NCBI GenBank assembly: GCA_950295325.1
Contig: OX485805.1
Location: 23,919,501-23,983,500, forward strand
Length of the DNA: 64,000 nucleotides
Source: Polytrichum commune
Lineage: Eukaryota; Streptophyta; Polytrichopsida; Polytrichales; Polytrichaceae
Direction: 5' to 3'
The translations under genes were made by a program, and so were the position numbers. Shown piece after piece: positions 48,302-61,298 of this stretch (its first letter is position 1; every line of letters starts with the position of its first letter). The notes under the pieces are model-generated. The model did not search any database. It saw nothing but the letters and a program-made list of their open reading frames with translations, and was not told the origin of the DNA.

Positions 48302-49649
48302 CTCCCTCTATTCCAAAATGATTGTTCTAAGTCCCGGACTTTTTTTCCCAAAATGAATGTTTGATTTATCTGCCCGGTTAGAAATTTGAGGCTCAAAGTC
48401 AAATATTTTCACGCCAAACTTTCATCATCAAGAAGTCTTTTGACACCACAACTTCGGGGGGGCGTTTCGGAGTAGTTGTTGTATTTTATTTAAAGAGTCA
48501 TACTTACAACTACTCGGTCAATGGTTAGCAGGCCTTAATCTCACCAAAGTTAAGAACACAGACACACGGGGAGGTCACTTAGTGCATTTTAAAAACGACG
48601 TGCGGCATAATATAGGGAGGATTAAAATCATTTGACATAAAAATTATAAAAGAATTCCAAATAATGAAGGGTCAATTAAAAGTACATAAGCCCATTACAA
48701 GTAAAATAGATAGGTATAAAATATGGGCCATTCCCTTTTAGTAAAAATAATATAGGGGTTGAAAATAAGGATCTTAGGATGTATGTTTAGTATAATCAAT
48801 TTCGTACGCATGCCTCACGAGGGATGGATGAAAAATTACTCATCATTCACCCAAAAATGGATGAAATTGGAAGCCTAACTCTATGCCCGACTTCTCTTGG
48901 TGGTTTTTCTCCCCTTCTCTTTTGAAACTCTTCAACCCGATTGTAGGGCGCCCGTTTGTGCACAACATTTGAGCCTCACCGTTGTGTTTAGGGTTTAGGA
49001 TTGCTTGTCGTCATCCTCTTCTCCAATCTTGTGTAGAGTTTTTTAGCCAGGCTGCGTGATCTGATGCGGAAACCTTGAAGAGCAGGTCTGAAACGATCCA
49101 CAGAGATTAGTGATCATTGAGTGTCGTGGTTATTATGATTGTTAGTCAGTTTCTGCTCCCGAGCTTTGCAGGAACTAAGCATAGCGCAGGCAGAGAGTAC
49201 CAATATCGCGTTGCTTGTTGTCCTCCTATTCTCCAATCTTGTGTCGATATTTTCATTAGGCTGAATTTTATGATGCGAAAGCTCGCTTGCCTCGCCCTCC
49301 CACTTTTGTAAAGGAGAGTAGTGATTACCTTCAATACTTGAGTTTGCGCTTTTTGGCCCTTCAATCACTGACGCCCCGGCCCTCCCTCTCATCAGTCCCT
49401 CTCCTTTCAGTTTTTTTTAATTAAAAGGAATATAGACTACAAAAAATTTCAATGACATGGGCATTATAAGTAATGGTAGGGTACAAAAAAATAGGCCATT
49501 TTAGAATATTATGTAATTATAGGGAGCTTTTAATTTGTGCCTTGGAGGTAAATAGCCCCTAAACAAATACCCCTCCGCCGCACGTGGTACACAAAAATCC
49601 TACTGAGTGACCTCCCCGTGCACAGACAATCATTTTGGGACGGAGAGAG
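48302..49649. mobile_element. Stowaway/mariner-like element, interrupted
   Basis: Left end CTCCCTCTATTCCAAAATGA and right end, inverted, CTCTCTCCGTCCCAAAATGA, each flanked by TA. These are classic plant Stowaway termini. Removing the insertion at 48565-49620 and one 8-bp duplicate leaves about 284 bp, a normal size for this group. Confidence 0.8.
48565..49620. mobile_element. hAT-like TIR element, 1056 bp, 8-bp target duplication
   Basis: Starts CACGGGGAGGTCACTTAGT and ends with its inverse; similarity of the ends continues for about 45 bp to ACGTGCGGC. Flanked on both sides by CACAGACA. It is inserted within the Stowaway-like element. It contains an internal duplication of CTCCAATCTTGTGT blocks (about 49020 and 49230). 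No transposase frame. Interior phrases such as ATTATAAGTAATG resemble family E. Confidence 0.75.
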
Positions 49650-50389
49650 TATTCAAGTGAATGTTTCAATAAAAAAAATGTTTTATCCTCTTTATTATCC
49701 AAATTCGGACAATGAGAAAATTAAAAGTGTGCTCTATCTTAGCCTCTACTAGAGGCATCAAAAAACTATGAACAAAACAAATATGTTCCACATCACCAAC
49801 AAGAAGCTCATTAGTCAATAATGGTGAATCAAAAATTCTTCTTTGCTTTAAACTTAACCTTGTCAGAATGTTCTCCACCATCTTTAATCTCCCCCTTGCA
49901 GTCCTTAGGTTTATACCCCTTTTGAGCACCAAGGAAACATTTTCCTTTGATTCGAAATCCATTTGTCGTCTTGAAATCTAGGAATGATAAATTCATAGTG
50001 CTCATCCATGTTCCTAGATGAATCCTTAGTGCTCATCCTCACGCCAATTCTTCAAGATAAGAGGAGTTAAAAGGAGTTACAAGTAATTACCAAGATTGCC
50101 ACTAGGAGTTAGAAGGAGTTAACTAAATTGCCACTAATCCATTCTTATCCCTGATTTCATAATAGCCTACTTGAGTTCACCCTCGACGCTTCATAATAGC
50201 TTAGTTGATACTACGAACACGTGACACAGGAAGTCAATGTTTCCCAAGTTACATACATACTAATCCAATTCTCCCAAGGAAAGAGCATTTATAAATTGAC
50301 AACCAATTTCTCATGTTTGGTCTAAAGTATTTCTATGAGTAAACCCAAATCTAACTTGTCATGAGTTACTCAACATTGAACACTAAAAT
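49650..50389. other. Intergenic, nothing recognised
   Basis: Short repeats of AGGAGTTA occur near 50060-50120. No gene supported. The 98-codon - strand frame at 49962-49666 begins outside the Stowaway-like element, crosses its right end and has no recognised features. Confidence 0.45.
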
Positions 50390-51150
50390 TTTGAGCTTGA
50401 GGCATCTATAATTGATAAATTAAGAGATTTTTCATTTGTTTAGGAGGAGTAATAATGAGGAATCATTTTTTCTCTTGCAAAGAGAAACAAAATTTAAGGA
50501 GAATGCAATTTTATCATATTTTTCCATGAATATGGAAATTGCCACAAATTTAGAAGCGATAGACTTTAGGATAATACACAGTCGATCTAGAGGTTGACTC
50601 ATAACTGCTCATCCAAATGCTAATTTTTGGCTACAACAATTGTCAAAGTTTCTACAAGGGCAAGGTTGAGGCATCCCTAGTTGACTAGATCCATTTAACC
50701 GCTCACTAGGGCATATAATGCTGACATAGATGAGATCTATATTTTTTTAGGCGAACGAAGTTAAAGGTCATGTGGTAGTGGCTTGTGATTGATTATTTTC
50801 ATAAGAGTTTTGACAACTGTCATAGTCAAGGAGTAGCATTGCGATGAGAAAATATGGGTTAACCTATAGATCAACTATGTGTAACCCTCAAATTTATGCT
50901 TCGAAATTTGTAGCAATTTCCATATTCATGAATTTTTAAAAAAATGCATTCTCCTTAGAGTTTATTTTTTTTGCAAGAAAAATGATTCCCCGCTATTACT
51001 CCTCCTTTAAACTCTCTTCTTTTATCAGTTATAGATGCCTCAACCTTAATCAATCACAAGCCACCACCAAATAAACCTTAACTCTATTTGCCTAAAAATA
51101 TAAACTTAACCTCATCCAAGTCAGCATTACATGATCCTAGTGATCAATTA
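50390..51150. repeat. Inverted repeat with permuted arms
   Basis: 50399-50570 pairs in reverse with about 50890-51030 (ATGAATATGGAAATTGC shared). 50661-50795 pairs with about 51049-51140 (GTGGCTTGTGATTGATTA shared). The order of the two blocks is rotated between the arms, as if each arm were a different window on a head-to-tail repeat. Confidence 0.55.
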
Positions 51151-51285
51151 AATGGACATAGTCAGCTATGGATCCTTGGCGTATATTTATTGTCAGTGCC
51201 ATTCGATAGTGGGAATGAGAATGAGAATGAGAAACAAAAATACTATATATAGTTTAGAAAGATCAAATACTTGTAGAGTATCATA

Positions 51286-52233
51286 CTCCTTTGGTAAGAT
51301 GACTTTCATAGAAGTACAAACTCAATTTCATGAACCTTCCAACCAATTGTACTAGAGTTAACTACTAATTTCATGACCTTCTAATTTAATTCATGATTCA
51401 TCTAAACTGACTTGACATGTGGAGCACCTCAATTTCATGCTAGTGGACCTTTACCTCTAGCAACTTCGTGAATCTTCCAAACCAATTTCATAAAAAGAAC
51501 CACACTCTGTGGTTTTCATATTCTCAACTTCTCAACTTCTTGCATCCTCATTTCACATTCTTTGCCTACTCATTATTCATTGGTTTCTCTTTGTTATGTT
51601 TACATGGAAGCCTCTAACCTTGATGTTAATTTTTATTTGGTCTTTCATTACACTACCTCAAAGTCGGAAGCAAGCAGTGTTGGTTTTTCTCTGGTCTTCC
51701 ATACCATACATCAAAGCAAGCAACACAAACCCAATGTAGTTGGAGTGTGCAATCTCGTGGATTTGAGAGTGTTAGTGTGGTTGTGGATTTGATTATGGGA
51801 AAAGGGTTGGAATCATGAGAAAAATACATAACGTGTCCAGTTGTGCAGCGTCTAATTGTTGCAGCATCTAGTTGTTGGTGAGAGATTCCAAACATTGTCT
51901 TCATACTAGGTTGGATAAGAGAGATCGATCGAAATTTTGGTAGAGCTAGTCGTGGGGTGCGATTAGGAGAATCTTATATATGATGTACCGGTTTTTGTGA
52001 AATAAATTTACACAATTCATGAAATTGAGTTTGTGAACTTGTGAACATGGACACCAAATCATTAAATTTTCACAACATGTAGTAAAATTGATTGAAAGTT
52101 CAAATCAAATCGGTTGTCTACATAGTGAACTTAGTTCATGATTCCACTGGAATTGGTAGAACCTATCACTAAATTGGTTTGTGAAATCATGAAATTGAGG
52201 TTGCAATTCTGTGAAATCATCTTACCAAAGGAG
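51286..52233. mobile_element. Element with long inverted ends, TA-flanked, mariner-like
   Basis: Begins CTCCTTTGGTAAGATGA after TA and ends with its inverse before TA. Similarity of the ends continues for about 75 bp (CTCAATTTCATGA). 948 bp, no transposase frame. TA duplications fit Tc1/mariner, but the termini are not the standard Stowaway type. Confidence 0.5.
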
Positions 52234-53069
52234 TATATTATGTGTATATTGTGGCAGAAGTTCCACCTATGCCCAGATTTTTGACTCAATTGAATCTATT
52301 AATCCAGTTTGAGAAACTAGCTAGTAACGAAACTCATGAATCCTACTCTAGCTGGAGACAAACTTGTCAAGTAGAAACTCAATGCCCAATTTGTTCTCAA
52401 GTAAGGTTGAATCGTGAAACAGGAAACTTGTGTTTCAAATCACCCTTAGAAGTTAATAATCTGAGTCTCATACTATTGTTTCATATTACGTTTTCAGACA
52501 ATTTGATGTGCAAATTAGCAATTTCATACGAAGCCCCAAAACTTGCCTTCATTACATCACCTGTCCCACCCCCTATATTAACCAGTGTTGGTTGGGTATT
52601 TGATTTTCTTACAAACCTCCGGTTCTGGTCTTTTGAAGACAAATTTGAGGCAAAGAACCTTCGGTGCAAGGGTTTTGGGAGTTTTACAGTAAAAAAAACC
52701 TCCAGGCTCTGATACTTTCAAAGAATAGTAACACAATCGTCATTGATGTACCATTTGTGATGCCCCGTGTGATAATGTTCACTATGATGTTTAATCAAGC
52801 TCCAAAAACAGTGAGAAGAATGGCAACAAGTACAATTTTGATACACTAATCATCTTGCATTCGAGTTTCATATCTTACGAGAATTGGGTTCAGAGATAAA
52901 AGTATCCATTTAGGGCTTGGTTGCGTTGTGTGTGAGCATGAAGAGGTTCAGAAACGCAGCAGGAGAAGTGGTAGGAGCCCAGGATGACCCGAAGGGAAGA
53001 CCATTTAACCCACATCGAATGCGGGCGCACCTCGAACAACCAATATATTTGCGAGAGAAAAGATCACTG
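52234..53069. other. Unassigned region with the longest reading frame of the gene-free DNA
   Basis: A 156-codon frame at 52242-52712 (+) has a TCQVETQCPIC segment but no known domain. On the opposite strand a short stretch (TLVNIGGGTGDVMKA) resembles the SAM-binding motif of plant O-methyltransferases, without the rest of such a protein in order. Not called as genes. Confidence 0.3.
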
Positions 53070-53295
53070 ATACGTCTATACTTGAACAGGATCTGTTCTA
53101 TAGTGCGTACCTTCGATCTGTGTTCTCCAATACAGACAAGATCTTCACCCTGGACGATGAGATGTGACTCTCCCTCCTGAGCGCGAATATTACGGCCTTC
53201 TTCACCAGAAATGGCTGGATGAGATCTGCTTGATGAACGTCCCGCCTGCCCATTTCGCATGCGGTGATGGTCGGAGAGTGTTCTGACGGGTCTTT
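53070..53295 (-). repeat. Duplicated block, copy 1 (partner at 54600-54825)
   Basis: About 92% identical to 54600-54825 by eye. On the - strand both copies keep one frame open to the same stop (RRDVHQA, QPFLVK, FALRR, SHISSSR, LENTD, RYAL). I do not recognise the peptide. It lies just downstream of the OPR-like relic, as does its partner. Confidence 0.7.
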
Positions 53296-53389
53296 CGTTT
53301 CAATTCCTGGTTTTGGTGTGATTTCCAGGGAAGATAAAGATGCCTTGGAGAATTATGGATCGATCGCTGAAGTTCTTGAATTTCGTTTT

Positions 53390-54248
<859 letters not shown>

Positions 54249-54599
54249 CTGCAAACAATCAACCAAAATTTCAAAACCTCCAATTCCGATTCAAATCGAT
54301 GAGAAGCTTACAATTCGTAGAACCACCAATAACCCAAAATGGTCAACAACTTCCGCTTTCACCAAGCTTGAGATGTGCAGGAATTGACATTGAATCTGAA
54401 ATAGACTTTCCCTTGATAAACTTCTGAAAGGTTTTGAAGAGTGGGAGGGACGACTTCCGTTATCTTCCTTGCATTTTGGATACAGTTCTCACATTTGCTA
54501 CTCCCTTGCATGAGCACAGGGAAGAAGGGAGCTCGACCCCATAAGCTTTGTGAAATAATGAGGGAGCAGGATTATAAGTACAGGTGGTAAGTGCACTGG

Positions 54600-54825
54600 T
54601 ACGACTATACTTGAACAGGATCTGTTCTATAGTGCGTACCTTTGATCTGTGTTTTCCAATGCAGACAAGATCTTCATCCTGGACGATGAGATGTGACTCT
54701 TCCTCCTGAGCGCGAATACCAAGGCCCTCTTAACCAGAAATGGCTGGAGGAGGTTTGCTTGATGAACGTCCCGCCTGCACATTCCGCAGGCGGTGATGGA
54801 CGGAGAGTGTTCTGACGGGTGTTCC
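54600..54825 (-). repeat. Duplicated block, copy 2
   Basis: Partner of 53070-53295. The similarity appears to continue on the high-coordinate side into a weaker match of 54880-55000 with the OPR relic (TGTGTGAATCTGT(A/G)GCT), so an OPR-like end plus this block was duplicated as a unit. Confidence 0.7.
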
Positions 54826-55000
54826 ATTTTGTTTGTTGTGGTTTTCCTGTGATGTTCAATTCACCGTTGCCTGGCCTCTATCCCTTCTATCTACCGAGTT
54901 ATCAGTGCAAAACCTTGAAGCTCTCGCTCCATTTCATGCAGAAGCGAGGACATTGGCAATGGCTCTGGTCAATATGTGTGAATCTGTGGCTGCCCGTTTG

Positions 55001-55641
<641 letters not shown>

Positions 55642-56774
55642 ATTTAGACTGAGCACATCAGTTCCCTAGGACTTTGGGATATAAGAGAGGGAGTGGCATT
55701 ACAGAGTGTGACATCATGGAGGTTATGATGTATTGAAGGCATTTATGAAATGCCCAAGAATACAAGCTAAACACTTTTTTGGAAGATAAGTTTTTGTTAT
55801 TTGCCATAGTTCTCAACTTGGAGTTCAGAGTTTGCATTTCCTTGGATCAGCATCTGGAATGTGAGATTTTAGCAACAATCTGTAGAGTTTTCTGATTCCC
55901 CATGTTGCTATATTTTTCAATGTGTCGTGATGCAAGGTCCAAGAGTTCACACTCTTAGAAAAATTTCCATAAAGAAAAAAAATCTTTCGTAAGAGATTCC
56001 AATGGAGATTATGATCTTTCAACATCATGTAATTCAGAAATTATTGATGAAAGTCAAGGTTACTTTACAATCTAAAGTGGTTATGCATCCCCTGTGGTTT
56101 AAGTAATCGAGATTAGTAGGTACACTGTAGTTTTGTAAAAGATTTATACAAGGTTCGAATAAATTAGCTCAATTGGTGTTTCTTCTTCGAATCACCTATA
56201 GGACTCATCAAAGTTCACTCAAAGAGGCCCACCTAGACTGACCCAACACCTGAACACCATAATCTTTCAAGCATACCTACCAATGAACATTACATTAACT
56301 ACAACGTTATTCCATAATCCACTCTTAATGTTTACATAGGTGTGCCAGGCCATTCTCTACCATGGACTGCAACCGGTCCTTGTGTATTCCAAATGCAAGA
56401 ATCCCTTGGGCATCATACTGTACAAACATAGTCATGAATTTGTACAGGCTGTCAGGTTTCCGATAAGGGAAAGACCACACTGCACCTCATATGTATGACC
56501 GAAATGAAAAAAAAACTGCAAATATTGAAGAAAATAAATGAAAACAACTAAAAGGTTGACAAGGCAGTGAAATTCCATCCATTGCTGTGAAGAAACTGGT
56601 TACAAAGACCCATGACCATCTCCACAATAGTGCTGACAAAATTGTATTAATCTAGCTTCGCAAACGAGTATGTGTGTCAAATAACACTACAAATAGTATG
56701 TAGGGTCTTCAACTCCTAATCTGATGCAAACCACGACCGCTGTGCGGAGAACACAAGGAGAGGAGGGACACAGA
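55642..56774 (-). other. eIF3m 3' flank, duplicated at 46.8-48.1 kb
   Basis: Continuous with the eIF3m stop codon on its 3' side and matching the fragment at 46848-48075. The first 85 bp (55642-55726) are the right end of a family D element; its other part is absent here but present at 46.6 kb. Confidence 0.75.
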
Positions 56775-59700
56775 TTAATGGACTGCTGCTTGAAGTCCTT
56801 GTGGGATCCCACCTTGTTGTGCCTTTGCAGTAGCAATGATCCTTGAAACATTGTTGATATTTTCCTGTACACAAGCGCAAACCCTCATAAGTATCAAACC
56901 AGAAGTTAACTAATAGTTCGATTTATATTCCTCCTGTCAGCTTGTACCTCAAAAAACAGTTAGAAAGTTTCTGGGAACTCCAATGCACACACTATATTCC
57001 CAAACCCCAACGCCCTCTACTCCAGCCATAACTTGTCTTTCAACAAGGGTAAATCTGCGCTTACCTTCCAGACAGCAAGCTTTCGTCGCAACTCTTGCCA
57101 TTGTGATGGTCCAAAAACCCTTTCAGTGCAACGTCTGCAAAATACCAGCCGTGTAAGCAGAAGTAGAACCTCCACAAAAATTCTTCATGGTGCACATAAA
57201 TCGGAGGAAGTCACTGTCCATACTAAGTGGATGGCATATATGAACTTCAAAGATCTTAATGAAGCAGGTAGCTACCAGTGCTCTAAAGCAGGTAAGAACT
57301 ACTTAAGATAATTATTCCATGCTACAATTTCTCCCCAAGTTGCAATTATTTGGTGTAAAGGGCAGGTACATTAGTTCTGGTCTTAAATCCTTGTGCGAGA
57401 ATGACTTATGAATGTTCCAGACCCTACTTCTCAGAGAAGCTCCCACGAGGCCTGAATCTAATAAAGTGTTGATGTCCCCACTTGTGTTTGAAAAATGAAA
57501 GTGACTCTTGAAATAGCTTCAGGCATTTCTGCTTAACAAAAACAAATTCCTGAATGAACGTTATTACTTGATGTGATTCATCTTTATCAGGTCCCTACCA
57601 AAAGACTAGGAAATTGTGACAGCCAAAAAATCTTGGACAATATTGACACTCACCCAATGATCACAACTTGTCTCAGTTGATCCATCTTTGCCTCCAAAAG
57701 CTTTGCTGCAATAGCCCTCACTATCCAGTACTCCACCTCGTCATCACCAACCTAAGAGAAAATTACAAAAATTAAATTCCAGTTGGTCATGAACTGCACA
57801 ATTAACTACACAGATAAAGTGAGAGTAGTCCAGTTCGTATTGAGAAACTAGGAGGAGACACAAGGCATGTCAGGGACCACTTACAAGTCAGCATCTCAGA
57901 ATAAAGAACCTACTAACACTCAGAAAAATCACCGCTTTGAGGTTTATTATGCTTCTGGACATTGTAGTAACAAAAACACTTCACAGCTCTTTCAAGAACT
58001 GACATAAGCCCCAAACAATGTCTACAATGAACACACTTTCAGCTGGTTTGATAACATAGCATTCAGCATTATACAAGCATTTGCAGATCAAGGGCAGTTT
58101 GAAACTTGCAACAAGATGTCAAATGCAAACTCCTAGATACTAGTGTGAAAGCTGCGATATGCTTCATAACCATACCTTGAGGGTATCTCTAATTAGTGCA
58201 TAAGAAACTTCGTTGGATCCTGTGGTGGCAAGACCTACTAATGACATCAGCCTCATCTTGGTGATACATTCCTCGTGTCCAAGCCCTGTATGCAAAACTC
58301 CCCCCATTGGTAAAATTGTCCCTCCTGTATATGTCATGCAAAATGAAGGACAAGAATTTGTGGTGCAACCTTGAGACAGCATCTAAGATCACTAGAAAAT
58401 CAAAGTATCTCACCATAGCTTTTCAAGAATGCTTCATTTGCAGGTTGGAATTCAAGGTATGCATTCAGTCGGCCAGTGAGAAAGATTTCTAGCAGGCGGT
58501 ACACTGGTGCATATTTGGCGTCCCTCTCCAGCTGCTGGATGGCTGGCATCTCCAGTAAGTCACACTGTGAAACCCAGGCTCAAACTTAGAGATCAATTAT
58601 TGGATACAAATCCAATTTACGATAAACTCCAAACCAAATCTTGTTAACAAAAGTAGGGTACACAAACACTCACAAGGTAGATGCTCTGGTCACCAGACCT
58701 GTGTTTCTGCAATCAACAATTCATGTTAGAACAGAATTTTGGCCAAGTACAGCATAATTGGTGTCTGCACTGCAATGTCAATCTAATATTTATTGTTAAA
58801 AATGTCCAGATCACATTTAGGAAGCATAAAAACCTGGAACATGTCTGGAGACTTGACGAATTCAATGACTGCTCTGACAGCTTCCTCTTTTGCTTCATTG
58901 AGGGTGCTAGCATCCTCTTCAGCAAAAGTTGCCAAGTACTTCACCAAGAATGTGTAGGAGTCCTTTGCATACCTGCATTAAGTCAACATACTCAGTAACA
59001 AACAGAAATAAGCTACGCTCAATTCTCTATATGCCTTAGACCTCAACATGATAAACAACCAGGTCTCCACCTGATTACAAATAAAACCAGTCTGTGAACA
59101 TAAATACCTTACTTGAAACCTTCCTCCACCTCCATTACTAAAGACAACTTTCACCAAACACAAGGATCAAGAGTTTACAAGGTCTGTCATAAGTCGGCTA
59201 GTTCGTAAGAACTTGATGAGAAAAACATGGATGAGCAAAATGTATGGCAATGTCAGTAGCAGCCTTGTACTGAATAACTCGTTGTAGTTCTGTTGTGTAT
59301 ATCCTATTCAAATCATTTATCCTCTGGATTAGACAACTAAAATAATAACAGGATCTCCAGCTTGAAACTGAGCCTCCCCTCCCCAATTAAGAGCTCAAGA
59401 CGTGGAATGTGGGAAATTCGAAGCCACCCAGATGCGGCAAGCAAGAAAGGCTGCTGACCCTATAGCTCATAAATTAAGACACCCCCATACGATTGGGCAT
59501 AGACCAGTGATGGTTGTGCAGCAGACTAAGCCATACCCTTTGTGGTCCTTCAAAATATTAGTAGCAGAGAGGAAGATGTCACGCTTGTCAGTCTCAGTAA
59601 TATTCCACTCCTGTAGGAATGCATCCATGCGCTTGAAAGAGGGCACAATAAGATCAGTCACCTTCCCGGCAACAGCCAGCTTGATCACTCTCTTGAAGAT

Positions 59701-60495
59701 CAAAAACCGACCATAAGGGTGATTTATAACGTTGTACAAGTGAAATAAGCTGCATGCACCAAACGACAATTAGACTTCAATTAAAATCAACTTCTTTAGA
59801 CAAGGACCACCAGTTATGGTTCAATACAATCCGAACAAATTGCAGTCTGCAATGCAGAAATCCCTCTAACACATGCCCTTTAAACGATGAACATGGCATA
59901 CATTTTGAGGCGAATAGCCGGCTTCTCAATGGGTTGAGCAGTGAGCTTGTTAGCAATCTGATCTGCCATTGCTTGGGCGTCATCTGGACTTTGTGCCTTT
60001 GATACCAAGTTCGAAATAACTGTGAAGATACATTCCATATCTGCACATAAAAAGAGAAAGAGAGAGATTCATATCTCAAGGAAGTCCACCAGAAGTGAAG
60101 AGAGACTAAATGTTGAGAAACATCATAATTCAGCCATTAACCAGGAAAACCCTTCCAATTTGAGTCCAGGTATACCTTTCTCAGAAGCATTGGCGAGAAC
60201 AAGGTCCGCAGATGTCAGCAACAGATTGGCAAGATCCGGGAACCGGCCTTCGATCAAGAACGACTGAGCCTCCTTGCAGAACTGTGCCACTGCTGGCTCG
60301 GCAATCTGTACACAAGCCCATTCGCATCAGGTTTGGTTGTGAGGAATTGTTGGAGAGAGAAAGAGAGAGAGAGAATAAAAGGATTTAGAACCCTAAACTG
60401 ACCTCAGGACCGCCTTGAGACCAAGCGAGCTCCGCGATGACGCGTGCGACGGCCATCGTCGGCTCCTCCTCCGAAGTCTCTACCAGAGTCGTCAT
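56775..60495 (-). CDS. EIF3M: Eukaryotic translation initiation factor 3 subunit M (eIF3m), ten exons
   Basis: Exons in transcription order: 60495-60403, 60305-60176, 60040-59902, 59749-59537, 58972-58834, 58564-58414, 58285-58176, 57751-57654, 57134-57065 and 56864-56775. All join in frame at GT-AG introns to 410 residues, the expected length. The N-terminus (MTTLVETSEEEP) and segments LLLTSADLVLANASEKGD, ILKDHKGYAKDSYTFL, NEAKEEAVRAVIEFVKSPDM and MRLMSLVGLATT match plant eIF3m. The PCI domain covers about 215-375. PCI subunits scaffold the eIF3 octamer, which binds the 40S subunit in initiation. The short terminal exon encodes a 29-residue tail. No defect seen. A Tourist-like element sits about 285 bp upstream. 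Confidence 0.96.
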
Positions 60496-60779
60496 GTTGT
60501 GTAGCGGCTGGCTTCAATCAGTCCGCTCCTATCTATTCGTGAGTGTAAGCAACGACAATGGTCGCTGTGAGAGCAACAGGGCGAGCGCGGAGCGTGAGAG
60601 CGTCCGGGGAGGAGAAAGAACCAAACCCTAGGGCTGGGCTGCAAAGGAGCTTCACAGAGGTGGGGGAGAGAGAAGGGGTGACGTCAGCCCTACATGGGGC
60701 CCTCTTCACATTTCTTACAGAGTCTTCCTTGAGAATCATCAAGCCAACACAAGGGTCAATGTTACTATGGGGCTGTTAA

Positions 60780-61298
60780 CATCATGGACCATGAAGTTGT
60801 CCCATGCCAGAGGCCATTTTTCATGGTCACACTTCCATGGTCCGATTTCTAAAAATGCATTTTCAAGGCCTTTGGGCCTCTGACTAAGTGTAAATTGAAC
60901 GTGAACCCAAAGAAGTGATCATGCACCAAAAAATGAATGTGTTGAATTTTTTTAATATATCTGCAAAAAGGGTAGTTTAGGGAATTTTCTTCATGTTTAA
61001 CCTTCTCCCCTACTTCTTCCCTTCTCTTCCTCTCAACTATGGAAAGGTTTGGCAAAAATATGTACATATATAGTTTTTTTTCTTAAACAACGTTTCTTTG
61101 TTATGGTCCCACCATAAAACCCATTGAGCCATGACAATGGATGATATAGGCATGAAAATAGGCCTTTTGGGGACCTCAAGTTCCATGGTCACTCTTTTAT
61201 TTTATTTTTCTTGATGTAAAACGAAGTGAACCCGGGATGAATTTAACTGCCAATCACATATTCTAGAGGAGCAAGGGACGACTTCATGGTCCATGATG
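60780..61298. mobile_element. Tourist/Harbinger-like element, 519 bp
   Basis: Starts CATCATGGACCATGAAGTTG and ends with the inverse, 24 bp with one mismatch, and is flanked by TAA on both sides. Inserted in the eIF3m upstream region. No transposase. CACAAGGGTCAATGTTACTA occurs on both sides (60748 and about 61401), a longer direct repeat of unknown meaning. Confidence 0.8.

Noticed and set aside
52242..52712. 156-codon reading frame as a gene
   Set aside because: It is the longest frame in the window but has no recognised domain, no supporting splice structure and no repeat copy. The opposite strand shows an equally suggestive but incomplete methyltransferase-like motif.
52481..52790. O-methyltransferase-like pieces on the - strand (IGGGTGD; KWYINDDCVTIL)
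   Set aside because: In real O-methyltransferases the GGG motif precedes the KW..HDW..DDC motif; here the order is reversed and a stop follows the second piece. It is probably chance or scrambled relic.
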